A DNA stretch of 64,000 nucleotides from Marinomonas sp. TW1. GTDB lineage: Bacteria > Pseudomonadota > Gammaproteobacteria > Pseudomonadales > Marinomonadaceae. The notes under the pieces are model-generated. The model ran no database searches and was not told the origin of the DNA. It was given only the letters and a program-made list of their open reading frames with translations. Position 1 is the stretch's first letter. Each line of letters starts with the position of its first letter. The stretch spans positions 124,001-188,000 of the forward strand of contig NZ_JSEE01000001.1 in the NCBI RefSeq assembly GCF_001625355.1, in the 5' to 3' direction. This document shows, piece after piece, positions 1 to 8,131 of the stretch. The position numbers were made by a program, and so were the translations under genes.

Positions 1-819
1 GTCAGTAACATCTGCATCAACAGTACCAACACCAGCCACAATAGCAGCAGGCACATCAGAATATTTAACATCACCCTCAAAATCGAAATCAACTTCGCTT
101 CGATAACCCGCACCGAGTCTAGTCCCTTTAACGGGCTCAAACATTACACCTAAACTAAAACCTACACCTGTTGCGTCTGCTTCAATACGACCAATTCCTT
201 CGGTCCCACTAAAACCAACTGCAGACTCAAGTACGACTTCGGCTTGATGAAGTTGTAAACTTGCACCAACAGAAAGTTTTTCGGATACTCGATGTGCTAA
301 AGCAAAACTCAGAGCAATATCTTGAATGCCTGTTTCAGTCGCATGGAAACGTCCGGCCCACTCTTGACCATAGTCACCAGACAGACCAAAAGGAACATTT
401 AATGAAATACCAGCAACCGTTTTATCAGATATTGGCTTAGCAAAATAGAGAGAAGGCACTAAGGTATCATCAACAGAATCCTGAGTAACACCATCAGAGG
501 ATATATCTTGCGAGGGAAGCCCCCCTGAAGTATAAGTAAATCTTGCATCTTCTGCTGAATTTAAATCCACATCCATACTCGGCATAACATAAGCACCAGA
601 GGCCATGAATGTCGTACTCTCAGCATTTGTAAACAGCGCAGGGTTCCAGAAGCTAAAAGAAATGTCACTAGTCGAAGCGGCAGCACCAGCAAGCGCTGCA
701 CCAGAAGCGGTCGCACTGTGGTCGTTTAAAGCAAAACCAGCTGAATAGGCACTGGACGCTGCTGCAACGGATACGGCAACAACACTTGCTTTAAACAAAC
801 CTTTAGATGAGGTAGTCAT
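1..819 (-). CDS. FadL/TodX-type outer-membrane hydrophobic-compound channel (C-terminus outside window)
   Basis: The minus-strand frame is open from an ATG at 819 to the window edge (273 codons, no stop), so the 3' end is missing. A GGAGA ribosome site lies 5-9 bases before the ATG. The N-terminus is a signal peptide (MTTSSKGLFKA..., cleavage near AYSAG). The mature part starts GFALNDHSATASGAALAGAA and continues with a Gly/Ala-rich stretch and NPA (residues about 59-61), the usual opening of the OMPP1/FadL/TodX family of 14-strand barrels that admit fatty acids or aromatic hydrocarbons. The substrate cannot be told from the sequence. Its place at the edge of an aromatic-catabolism island suggests, but does not prove, uptake of a hydrophobic aromatic compound. 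Confidence 0.85.
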   Translation of the reverse strand, partial: MTTSSKGLFKASVVAVSVAAASSAYSAGFALNDHSATASGAALAGAAASTSDISFSFWNPALFTNAESTTFMASGAYVMPSMDVDLNSAEDARFTYTSGGLPSQDISSDGVTQDSVDDTLVPSLYFAKPISDKTVAGISLNVPFGLSGDYGQEWAGRFHATETGIQDIALSFALAHRVSEKLSVGASLQLHQAEVVLESAVGFSGTEGIGRIEADATGVGFSLGVMFEPVKGTRLGAGYRSEVDFDFEGDVKYSDVPAAIVAGVGTVDADVTD

Positions 820-1056
820 AATAATCTCCATTATTATTTTTATTGGAATATACGATTGATCACTTTATACGTTTCTATTATAGAGTCCCGTCTCATGATA
901 TTACCAGCATGTATTTCATGCGCAATACAATATGCAAAAAATAACTTCGAAACATTACGTTTAGACACATAAAAAGCCACTCACAACAGATGAAGTCAGA
1001 TCGTAAAGTATAGACCTCATTTCTTAGACTAAACATGGTAAATAAGTTCCGTAAAA

Positions 1057-1152
1057 AGCCTACCTGCGGATGGCTTCATGGTGTCTTGCTTCCCTTATAA
1101 AATCAAAAATGGCTCAGCGGGCTTTATCCGCGCCGTCGCGATTTTTGACTAA
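1057..1152 (+). pseudogene. C-terminal remnant of a cyclase-family hydrolase gene
   Basis: The frame reads about 31 residues (S-L-P-A-D-G-F-M-V-S-C-F-P-Y-K-I-K-N...F-D) followed by TAA. It matches the last 31 residues of the intact cyclase gene at 9368-10153 except for one Asn/Asp change. Many synonymous differences separate the two, so this is the tail of a diverged paralogue rather than a recent copy. Nothing upstream extends the homology. A terminator follows, as it does behind the intact gene. Confidence 0.85.
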
Positions 1153-1210
1153 CAGCCGCTTATCAAAAACGCTCTAAGTAAAAGTACTCTCTAAGCAAAG
1201 CATAAAATAA

Positions 1211-1249
1211 AAAACACGGTAAACCACAAAAGGTAGACCGTGTTTTTTT
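1211..1249 (+). terminator. Rho-independent terminator behind the cyclase remnant
   Basis: A 10-bp stem, AAAACACGGT (1211-1220) and ACCGTGTTTT (1237-1246), is closed by a 16-base loop and continues into a T run. It lies about 60 bases after the remnant's stop codon. Confidence 0.75.
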
Positions 1250-1438
1250 ATGCCCGCATATCAGCGCTTAATATCATCACATTCCCCTGCCATATGACCA
1301 GCACATCCAGTAACAAACGGGGAATAAAATAGCTGGTGCATATTTTTGATGACAAGGCATTGATAGAGAAGAGTCTTTTCAGAGCTTTGTACTAACTTAC
1401 AAATGTAAAATGGGAGGATATGAGAGCGTTTTTATAGC

Positions 1439-1519
1439 AACCGCGCGGTGTTTGTGAAAGGCATAGATGTGAGTTACTACTACGAAGGCTACAGCGAATT
1501 TAAAATCGAAGAGCTCTAA
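1439..1519 (+). pseudogene. Possible 3' remnant of an unidentified gene
   Basis: A 26-residue frame (NRAVFVKGIDVSYYYEGY... ending EEL, TAA) has protein-like composition but no start codon with a ribosome site, and the frame does not extend further upstream. It is followed by the hairpin at 1573-1600. I do not recognise the family. The segment around it (1153-1617) holds nothing else I can support. Confidence 0.3.
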
Positions 1520-1572
1520 CAGCACAAAGAGCGAAAGCCCTTTCTTGCCTTAGCACAATCAATTTTACAAAC

Positions 1573-1600
1573 TAAAAAGCCGCTGCTAAGCGGCTCTTTT
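1573..1600. terminator. Bidirectional rho-independent terminator
   Basis: The stem AGCCGCT/AGCGGCT has a 4-base loop, is preceded by an A run and followed by a T run, so it works on both strands. On the minus strand it closes the small gene at 1618-1779. Confidence 0.8.
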
Positions 1601-1617
1601 CTAAATAATACCGCCAT

Positions 1618-1779
1618 TTATTGTGGCATTTTCTTAGCTTTTTCAAGCATTTGTTGCTGCTCTTCAATCGCTTTTTTTGCGATCCTATCAAAAAACTGGC
1701 GCTTTTCAGCAGACTTAGCATGTCGGAAAAAATCAGAAAAAGGCGTCGATTTCACTTTTTCTTTTTTGATCATTAGCAT
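1618..1779 (-). CDS. Small basic hypothetical protein (53 aa)
   Basis: ATG at 1779 with GGAG seven bases upstream, ending TAA at 1618 just before a terminator. The product is 53 residues, rich in Lys, Glu and Gln, with aromatic pairs (DFF, FFDR) and a predicted helical C-terminal half (KKAIEEQQQMLEKAKKM). There is no signal peptide or membrane segment. I do not recognise the family. The good ribosome site and the terminator argue that it is a real gene. It is separated by about 240 bases from the DUF3800 operon and has its own upstream region. Confidence 0.55.
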   Translation of the reverse strand: MLMIKKEKVKSTPFSDFFRHAKSAEKRQFFDRIAKKAIEEQQQMLEKAKKMPQ

Positions 1780-2020
1780 TTTTCATCTCCTTAACTATCG
1801 TAAACCTACAATAGCCTCTAATTGCTCACGATTGTACTTTTTGCGCAAAACTTTACTGATAGTTAATTATCAAGAAACACACGTCCCATCCTGCTTAAAA
1901 CGAATTACTTGCAAATATTGACTCATATAGCTAAGATTCACACATCTCATCTACCATGTGTAGAAGGAGTTACGACACCGTCCTCGTAAGAGGACGAGGT
2001 CAGCTTTTCTTAGTTGCTTC

Positions 2021-2503
2021 CTATACATTATCTTTATTTCGTTCCCAACGTTTATTGTACTTCCTTCTTTCATGTTCACGCTCAACATAAAATGCAGTCC
2101 AAGGCAGAATATAATCGCCTCTATCATCTAGTACAACCAAATATCCTTCTTGCTCATACCAAATATGAATTCGCTTATTTTTACCTTTTAGCTCAGCCCA
2201 CACTTTTAAAGATGAATGTTGATCGTTTTCAATAATTGGCTTTGGCCAACGAATGCGCTCGCAACGACGAAAATCAGGTATTCTTTCACTTTCATCATCC
2301 CCCGTACTAGTCATATGCCAGAAAGTCGCAGACTTTCCATCATATTCAGGGTAACGCTTTAGCCCTAACCTAACGCCACGAAAAATAGGCTTTGATATGA
2401 CAAAATCTGCTTTAAAATATGTATAGATAGCGTTTAAATAACGATTCCAATCTCCATCGTAATCATTAAATAAGACCAAATCTGGCAGCCATGCCCGTGT
2501 CAT
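2021..2503 (-). CDS. Hypothetical protein translationally coupled to the DUF3800 gene
   Basis: The start chosen is the ATG at 2503, which overlaps the TAA of the DUF3800 gene (TAATG) and has GGGAG eight bases upstream; the frame also offers a start eight codons earlier. The 160-residue product (MTRAWLPDLVLFNDYDGDW...) is soluble, rich in Trp, Tyr and charged residues, with a strongly basic C-terminus (EREHERRKYNKRWERNK). The tight coupling implies that it acts with the DUF3800 protein. I do not recognise a family. An adaptor or nucleic-acid-binding role is possible, but nothing in the sequence shows it. Confidence 0.6.
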   Translation of the reverse strand: MTRAWLPDLVLFNDYDGDWNRYLNAIYTYFKADFVISKPIFRGVRLGLKRYPEYDGKSATFWHMTSTGDDESERIPDFRRCERIRWPKPIIENDQHSSLKVWAELKGKNKRIHIWYEQEGYLVVLDDRGDYILPWTAFYVEREHERRKYNKRWERNKDNV

Positions 2504-3210
2504 TAGGAAACTCCCTGTCCATTCCAAATTAAAAGATTAAACTTACTTTCTCTAATCAAAGTATTGCGCGTTAATTGATAACCACTACGCTCTTTAATTC
2601 TTGATATTAAATCAAGCTTCGCTTGATTCGTTGTGAGGCCTCGATGTAAATAGGCTAATGCACCTATCAACAAATCTGCCAATTGAAGCTGTTCTGCTTC
2701 ATGAGAATGAATACGCTGCATTTTTTCTATCATATGCTGAGAAAAATCATAATGGCTATTGCAAACAACATCGTGCAACTTAGCAATTTTTTCATGACCC
2801 AACGTATCTTTAATATCAATGTAGACACGGTATTTTGATTCTGGATCAAAAATACTTTTCAACATAACAAAGTACATTTTGTAGTACCAATCATCATGAG
2901 TTTGACCAAAACTATGATGATTAAGGACTGTTTTATCAGGTACGACTAAACCTCTAAAGTGACAATCATCGTCATCAAAAAAGTAATCAATGACATCAAG
3001 ATAAAAGTCCAACCTTCCTTTACTTACCTTAGTCCATTTAATTTCAAAATCTGCTGACAATCCATGTTTTACCTTAATCTCTCGAAGCCGTTTGGATATT
3101 TCAACTCGTTTGGTCACAGGACACCAAAGCGCCCCCAACGTCATCACGTTAATGCCATCATTTTCTAAGTGACAAGATTCATCACAATAAACATTATAAA
3201 GTTCGCTCAT
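2503..3210 (-). CDS. DUF3800 domain protein (RNase H-like fold)
   Basis: The 235-residue product begins MSELYNVYCDES. The DES motif (Asp10-Glu11), a central acidic Y-I-D-I-K-D strand and the late QLQLADLLIGA helix are the hallmarks of DUF3800, a family with a predicted RNase H-like fold and candidate nuclease acids. A strong AGGAGGG site lies before the ATG. It is the middle gene of a three-gene operon: 15 bases follow the 39-aa gene, and its stop overlaps the start of the 160-aa gene. DUF3800 proteins are frequent in phage, plasmid and defence surroundings (family knowledge). A defence role here is inference. Confidence 0.8.
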   Translation of the reverse strand: MSELYNVYCDESCHLENDGINVMTLGALWCPVTKRVEISKRLREIKVKHGLSADFEIKWTKVSKGRLDFYLDVIDYFFDDDDCHFRGLVVPDKTVLNHHSFGQTHDDWYYKMYFVMLKSIFDPESKYRVYIDIKDTLGHEKIAKLHDVVCNSHYDFSQHMIEKMQRIHSHEAEQLQLADLLIGALAYLHRGLTTNQAKLDLISRIKERSGYQLTRNTLIRESKFNLLIWNGQGVS

Positions 3211-3225
3211 AGAAACCCTCCTTGG

Positions 3226-3345
3226 TTACAAAGCCTGTGCCACCAGCGTGTCCGCGAGGTGCCATTGTGTTTGTTTGATCTCGGTTAACTGGTCGCCATC
3301 CATCAAGAACAGCTCAATCGTTTTTGCGTATTGCTTGTTGTTCAT
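3226..3345 (-). CDS. 39-aa leader gene resembling the N-terminus of a GIY-YIG-type protein
   Basis: ATG at 3345 with GGGAGA five bases upstream, TAA at 3226, 15 bases before the DUF3800 start. The product opens MNNKQYAKTIELFLMDGD, close to the conserved opening (T-I-E-L-F-L-x-D-G) of a group of GIY-YIG nuclease-family proteins, but it diverges and stops after 39 residues. It is either the stump of a truncated gene that kept its ribosome site or a genuine small first gene of the operon. The family link rests on about ten residues. Confidence 0.4.
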   Translation of the reverse strand: MNNKQYAKTIELFLMDGDQLTEIKQTQWHLADTLVAQAL

Positions 3346-3452
3346 CTTATCTCCCTGATAAATGCTTAAGCCCGATACTTTTTATAGTTTTCCGCTTGTT
3401 CCAATACGTTTTGTGGTTAACTTTGTTTAGTCTGGCGACGATTACAAGCACC

Positions 3453-4352
3453 TTAAATCGTCTTGGCAACGTCTACAATGAGTTTTCGTAACCAAGTCAG
3501 TCCTACGTCGTTCTCGCGATTACGATGGTACTGCATGGTTTGCGTTAACATAGGAATGCTCATGGGCGGTTCCAGAATTTTAATGGGCAAGGATTTACGC
3601 ACTATATTCGCGAGCCGGCTATGGACCGTTGCGATACGCTGAGTGCCTATGATCAGCACTGGCGGCGCCAGTAAATTGGTGGTGGTAATTTCGATTTTTC
3701 GACTGACGCCATAATTATTCATAAACCAGCCATCAAAGGCTGGTGACTGCTGCTTGCCATAACTCACCACAACATGGCCAGCGGTTTGGTAGTCTTCAAA
3801 GGTGATTTTGTCACCAATTGAGGTATTGCCTTCCCAGCAAATGCATTTATACCCTTCTTGATATATTTCATCGTACGGGTGATCTTCCAAAGCAAATTGG
3901 CGTGGAATGAATATTAGATCAACCCCGCCTTTGTCGAGTAGCTCAGTCTCGCTGGTTGCCAATAATTCTAGACGTATATTAGGCGCTTCTTGAGCCAGCA
4001 AACTAATGACTTTCGTGATTAACACCATGGTCGTCAGCTCTGAGGCGACAATTTTATAACAGCGATCATCCGTTGTTGGGTCAAATTTCGGTTGATTAAT
4101 GATGGTGTTTTCCATCTCAACAAGAATATGCCTAACGGGTTTTGCTAGGCTTTCCGCTAATTGTGTGGGAACCAAATCTCGCCCCACCAAGACAAACAAT
4201 TCATCGTCAAAGTATTGTCGTAATCGCGACACGGCGGAGCTCATGCCCGATTGGCTCAAATGAATACGCTCGCCAGCACGGGTAATATTTCGCTCCGTAA
4301 TAAGCGCGTCCAACGCGACCAATAGATTTAAATCAAGACCTCTAAAGCGCAT
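3453..4352 (-). CDS. LysR-family transcriptional regulator, NodD-like group
   Basis: The start chosen is the ATG at 4352 (MRFRGLDLNLLVALDALI) because GGTGGA sits four bases upstream and two paralogues in this window begin in the same way; an ATG pair five codons earlier has no ribosome site. The 299-residue product has the winged HTH (NITRAGERIHLSQSGMSSAVSRLRQYF, about residues 21-47) and a PBP2-type inducer domain ending in the WLRKLI motif typical of NodD relatives. It is divergent from vanA at 4720 across a 367-bp region and probably controls it. Inducers of the NodD group are usually aromatic (family knowledge). Confidence 0.9.
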   Translation of the reverse strand: MRFRGLDLNLLVALDALITERNITRAGERIHLSQSGMSSAVSRLRQYFDDELFVLVGRDLVPTQLAESLAKPVRHILVEMENTIINQPKFDPTTDDRCYKIVASELTTMVLITKVISLLAQEAPNIRLELLATSETELLDKGGVDLIFIPRQFALEDHPYDEIYQEGYKCICWEGNTSIGDKITFEDYQTAGHVVVSYGKQQSPAFDGWFMNNYGVSRKIEITTTNLLAPPVLIIGTQRIATVHSRLANIVRKSLPIKILEPPMSIPMLTQTMQYHRNRENDVGLTWLRKLIVDVAKTI

Positions 4353-4562
4353 ATTTTCCACCATCATTTTTATCGTTATATAGGGATCTAATTAATCTAT
4401 TTTAAAGATGCCTTTGCGTCAATGCGTACCGTCTTTTTAACTGATTTTTGGAGCAATGCTGTGAAGCTGGTGCCTAGCGACCTTGATCTAGTATTGAATT
4501 TATCGATACCAACCAACGCTGTTAAGGATTGGTGCATCGTGATTTGCATTGCTATATTGCTG

Positions 4563-4650
4563 AAAAATCACATATGGCATTAGGAAAAGTAAGGTTATCG
4601 CATTGCCACCATGTCTAACATGGGCCTCCCATTTCATATGTGACTTTTTC
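4563..4650. promoter_or_regulatory. Divergent regulatory region with long-spaced inverted repeat before vanA
   Basis: In the 367-bp gap between the LysR gene (4352) and vanA (4720), TCACATATG (4568-4576) is matched by CATATGTGA (4635-4643), a perfect 9-bp inverted repeat with 58 bases between; A and T runs outside the arms lengthen it. Two widely spaced half sites upstream of a LysR-controlled gene fit a regulator-bending arrangement, but this is inference. Nothing coding is visible in the rest of the gap. Confidence 0.4.
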
Positions 4651-4719
4651 TTGGTCAGGTCACTCCGGGCAGGAAGTCGCCACCGATATTATAAAAATAA
4701 AGACAGGAATATTATCATT

Positions 4720-5793
4720 ATGTATCCATTCAAATATAAACAATCTATCGTGAAAAACCGTTGGTACATGGCCGCGTTCTCGACTGAGATTACCCGTGAG
4801 CCAATGGAACGCACCATGCTTAACAAGCCAGTTGTTATGTATCGTAAAGAAGATGGAACACCTGTGGCCATGTATGGACTCTGTCCGCATCGCTATTTGC
4901 CTTTAGTAGAAGGACGAGTAGAGGGCGATGCCATTGTATGTGGTTATCACGGTTTTAAATTTGCCGATAACGGCGATTGCATTGATATCCCCTCACAAGA
5001 CAAAGTCACTGGAAAAATGTGTCAGCCAGTGTATAAACTTGTTGAACGTGGCCCAATATGCTGGATTTGGATGGGTGATGAAGACAAATGTGACACAGAT
5101 TTAATACCACCTTATGACGATTTTGGTTTGGACCAGCCAGGCTGGGATTTCCATTCGGCAAACTACTTTCACATTGATGGCCGCTCGCAATTATTGGTTG
5201 ATAACTTAATGGACCTTACCCATTTGCCGTATGTTCATCATCATGTTGATGGTAAGGATGCGATGGCAAAAATTCCATTGGTCACAGAAGAACACGAAAG
5301 AAGCTACCGTGTTCTGAGACATGGTAAAGCACCTTGGAATGACTACTTCAAACTGGTGTTTGGTCCAGAAGCACAATTTGAAGGTTTGTGTGACTTCTCC
5401 ATTCGAAGTGATTTCTACGGACCTGAATTTATTTCAACCAGCCTCCCTATTATCTCAGCGGTTCCAGGTAAAACAGAAGTTCCTAAAGAACTGGGCACCT
5501 TGATGATTCTCCATGGCATCACCCCTGAAACCGATAACACGACGCATTATTTTGGTTTTTCTACGCGTAATTTCCGACTCGGCGATGAAGCATTGGATAA
5601 TTTCCAACTCGCAGCCGATCAGAAAATTCGTGGCCAAGACGTTGTAGCAATTAATGCCGTGGAAAAACGATTGGATTTTGCCGTAACACAACAACGAGAA
5701 TTATTGGTTGCGGCAGACAAACCCGCTGTGCAAGTACGCCGAAAAATTGAAGCTATGCTGGCTGTGGAAGATGCACCTTTAGAAGAGGCCTAA
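4720..5793 (+). CDS. vanA: VanA-type Rieske non-heme iron oxygenase (aromatic O-demethylase alpha subunit), copy 1
   Basis: 357 residues starting MYPFKYKQSIVKNRWYMAAF. The frame is open further upstream, but the paralogue at 8132 aligns only from this Met. The Rieske cluster ligands are C55-x-H57 and C74-x2-H77 (CPHRY... CGYH). The mononuclear iron motif is D161-N-L-M-D-L-T-H168 with H173. Length and motifs match vanillate O-demethylase oxygenases and dicamba-type demethylases, which use electrons from a VanB reductase to remove a methyl group as formaldehyde. The reductase follows at 5957. The absence of protocatechuate genes nearby makes a methoxylated aromatic other than vanillate possible. 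Confidence 0.9.
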   Translation: MYPFKYKQSIVKNRWYMAAFSTEITREPMERTMLNKPVVMYRKEDGTPVAMYGLCPHRYLPLVEGRVEGDAIVCGYHGFKFADNGDCIDIPSQDKVTGKMCQPVYKLVERGPICWIWMGDEDKCDTDLIPPYDDFGLDQPGWDFHSANYFHIDGRSQLLVDNLMDLTHLPYVHHHVDGKDAMAKIPLVTEEHERSYRVLRHGKAPWNDYFKLVFGPEAQFEGLCDFSIRSDFYGPEFISTSLPIISAVPGKTEVPKELGTLMILHGITPETDNTTHYFGFSTRNFRLGDEALDNFQLAADQKIRGQDVVAINAVEKRLDFAVTQQRELLVAADKPAVQVRRKIEAMLAVEDAPLEEA

Positions 5794-5799
5794 CCGCCA

Positions 5800-5851
5800 T
5801 ATCAGTGACCGATGACACCTTTTATCCGTACCCTCGGTCACTGATACCTTT
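5800..5851 (+). terminator. Hairpin between vanA and vanB
   Basis: A 13-bp perfect stem, TATCAGTGACCGA (5800-5812) with TCGGTCACTGATA (5834-5846), is followed by CCTTTT. It starts seven bases after the vanA stop. It may attenuate or stabilise the transcript between the two genes, or end vanA transcription. Confidence 0.65.
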
Positions 5852-5956
5852 TAAAGACACATCAAATGAAGTCATGAGTTTTGTCTCTGCCATACTCTTT
5901 TTCGACTGAATCAGCCCTATTTAAGCTAGGCAAAGAAAGAAAGGAAGTAGCACATA

Positions 5957-6913
5957 ATGCTTAACGTTATTATTCGAAATAAAATACTTGAAACCCCAAA
6001 CATTGCCAGTTTCGAGTTAGTACGTGAAGACGGGGAAAAAATGCCGGCTTTTGAAACCGGTAGCCATGTCGATGTACACATTGCAGAAGGTTTAATCCGC
6101 CAATATTCTTTGATTAACCACCCTAACTCTGACGAATTCTACAAAATTGCGGTGTTAAATGACGATCAATCCCGAGGGGGATCAGTCGCCCTTCACAATC
6201 ATGTTCAAATTGGCGACAAAATCCGCATTTCTGAACCTCGCAATCTCTTCCCACTGAATGTAAAAAGCGAGAAAGTAATGCTTTTTGCTGGTGGTATTGG
6301 CATTACGCCTATCATGTCCATGGCCATTGAACTGAATAACCTTGGAGTGGATTTTGAGCTGCACTATCACACTAGATCGAAAGCCGACACGGCATTTTAT
6401 GAACAACTCAGTCATTGCTCATTTGCATCCAAGGTATTCTTTTACTGTGACAACACAAAAGAAGAAAGTCATGACGCTGTCAATAAAGCCTTAAGCTCTT
6501 TTACTGACAACACACATCTATACACCTGTGGCCCAGTGGGCTATATGGATTATATTTTTGACAGCGCAAGAGCAAACTCTTGGAAAGAAGAAAACCTGCA
6601 CAAAGAAGTCTTTAAGGCAGAGCCAAAAGCCTCAGAATCAGGCGACCAAGCGTTTAAACTCATTTTAAGTCGTTCTGGTTTGGAAATAGACGTCGCAGCG
6701 GATCAAACCGCTCTAGAAGCCATCGATGCTGCTGGTGTTACTGTGGATGTCTCTTGTGAAATGGGCATCTGTGGTGCCTGCTTAACCAAGGTAACAGCCG
6801 GTGTGCCAGACCATCGAGATGACTTTTTATCGGATGACGAAAAATCGAAGAACGATCAATTTACACCTTGTTGCTCCAGAGCAATCAGTGATTCTTTGAC
6901 ACTCGATCTCTAA
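5957..6913 (+). CDS. vanB: VanB-type reductase: FMN/NAD(P)H and plant-type [2Fe-2S] ferredoxin
   Basis: 318 residues. RQYSL (48-52) is the flavin-binding motif, AGGIGITPIMSM (about 111-122) the pyridine-nucleotide site, and the C-terminal ferredoxin has C267-x4-C272-x2-C275 with a last cysteine at 305 or 306. The order FMN-NAD-Fe2S2 is that of phthalate dioxygenase-reductase/VanB (class IA). AAGGAAG lies nine bases before the ATG. It is the only such reductase in the window, so it may serve both VanA paralogues. Confidence 0.92.
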   Translation: MLNVIIRNKILETPNIASFELVREDGEKMPAFETGSHVDVHIAEGLIRQYSLINHPNSDEFYKIAVLNDDQSRGGSVALHNHVQIGDKIRISEPRNLFPLNVKSEKVMLFAGGIGITPIMSMAIELNNLGVDFELHYHTRSKADTAFYEQLSHCSFASKVFFYCDNTKEESHDAVNKALSSFTDNTHLYTCGPVGYMDYIFDSARANSWKEENLHKEVFKAEPKASESGDQAFKLILSRSGLEIDVAADQTALEAIDAAGVTVDVSCEMGICGACLTKVTAGVPDHRDDFLSDDEKSKNDQFTPCCSRAISDSLTLDL

Positions 6914-6942
6914 CAGGCGGACAACTGACAACCCCTTTCATT

Positions 6943-6980
6943 CCTAGCCTTAGTACCGACAAGGATACTCAAAGGCTAGG
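6943..6980. terminator. Hairpin between convergent vanB and AraC genes
   Basis: CCTAGCCTT (6943-6951) pairs with AAGGCTAGG (6972-6980). The plus strand then reads into an AT-rich stretch with a T run. It lies between the vanB stop (6913) and the AraC stop (6983). Confidence 0.6.
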
Positions 6981-6982
6981 CA

Positions 6983-7933
6983 CTATATTTTTTGCTCTTG
7001 CTTTCGGTAATCCCGAGGCGTCACACCAAAGCGTTGCATAAAGGCTTGTCTGAACGCTCTTTCAGAATGGTATCCAATCAGCTCCGAAATGTAACCAATG
7101 GCAAAATTTCCGCTGAGTAGATACTGCGCGGCTCTTTGCATTCGACAATCCGTTAAATAATCCATCGGTGACTGACCCACTAATGACTTAAACGTACGTG
7201 CAAAGCTGGCCCGCGACATCCCCACCTCTGCAGCCATAGCAACGGCACTCCATGGCTCCTCACAACGGGTATGCATAATAGACAAGGCTAGACCAATTCG
7301 ACTATCAGACAAGCCTCGCATCCAGCTCACTTGCGCAAGATCCGTCGCATTAATATAAGAACGAATACACTCGCCAAATATCAAATGAGTTAAATACAGG
7401 GCGGATGCACTAAAGCCAGACGTATTCTGGTCAAACTCTTGCTGACAAAAAACATCGGCGGCGTTTACCCAAGTATCTAATTGCCCCCCTTTGGGAATCA
7501 AAATATAAGGCGGCAGTAATCTTAATAATGAATGTTGCTGCGGCTCATCAACCGTAAACGCCATGGACAAAAGCGACACCGCATCATCAGGGTTGCCCAC
7601 TGCTAGGTGAATGGGTTTATTTCGAATTTCACCGAATTCAGGCAAATTGTTGGCTTTCCAAATCTCCCCAAATGCCTGCGACTCCCCTTCTAACGACATA
7701 CCAAAACGATGCGCGCGACCACCCAAAATTAAAATGGAATCCCCAACTTCCAATTGACACGCTTCACAGCCTTCCACTTGCACCCAAAAATCGCCACCTC
7801 TATTGGAAAACATATAAACAAAGTTAGATGGAAATTCAGACAAAGAGAGCGTGTTAGAACGCCCTAAGCTAAACGTCCCCATAGAGTGAGAAAACACATT
7901 TAACGAACGCAGAACATCACCAAGCAAGTCCAT
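6983..7933 (-). CDS. AraC-family regulator with N-terminal cupin (AraC_binding/cupin_6 type)
   Basis: The start taken is the ATG at 7933 (MDLLGDVLRSLNVFSHSMG), the usual opening of cupin_6 AraC proteins; the frame runs 13 codons further upstream and neither start has a clear ribosome site. The product is 316 residues. Two HTH motifs are seen in the last 100 residues (PWSAVAMAAEVGMSRASFARTFK and ISELIGYHSERAFRQAFMQRFG), followed by TPRDYR. The gene is divergent from the second vanA (8132), which it may control. Confidence 0.85.
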   Translation of the reverse strand: MDLLGDVLRSLNVFSHSMGTFSLGRSNTLSLSEFPSNFVYMFSNRGGDFWVQVEGCEACQLEVGDSILILGGRAHRFGMSLEGESQAFGEIWKANNLPEFGEIRNKPIHLAVGNPDDAVSLLSMAFTVDEPQQHSLLRLLPPYILIPKGGQLDTWVNAADVFCQQEFDQNTSGFSASALYLTHLIFGECIRSYINATDLAQVSWMRGLSDSRIGLALSIMHTRCEEPWSAVAMAAEVGMSRASFARTFKSLVGQSPMDYLTDCRMQRAAQYLLSGNFAIGYISELIGYHSERAFRQAFMQRFGVTPRDYRKQEQKI

Positions 7934-8131
7934 AATGAGAGTATTTAGCCGAAATATAGGTATAAACAGCATATATTATTCTTTGGTGAGGCTCTAGACT
8001 AGAAATCGCTTAATCGCGAAACCAACCTTTCTTTGTCTTTTCTAAGCACCTCAAAAGACGATAGCCAGACTCGAACAAATCACACTGGGCAGACCGTGAT
8101 TTGTCATTATAAATATAAAGAGGTTTATCTG

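Noticed and set aside
1262-1340. Short minus-strand frame MHQLFYSPFVTG of 25 codons
   Set aside because: No ribosome site, no homology seen, overlaps a remnant-rich intergenic stretch.
3366-3416. Minus-strand frame reading PQNVLEQAENYKKYRA as a possible 3' gene remnant
   Set aside because: Only 16 residues between two stops; protein-like but too short to name or to distinguish from chance.
4603-4719. In-frame N-terminal extension of vanA copy 1
   Set aside because: The paralogue at 8132 aligns only from MYPFKY, and the extension contains the leader region conserved between the copies, so it is most likely untranslated.
4720-6913. Reading vanAB as proof of vanillate degradation
   Set aside because: No pca or lig genes are present in the window and there are two divergent vanA copies; the true substrate is open.
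8033-8131. In-frame N-terminal extension of vanA copy 2
   Set aside because: Same reasoning; the ATG at 8132 has its own AGAGG site and the family starts there.
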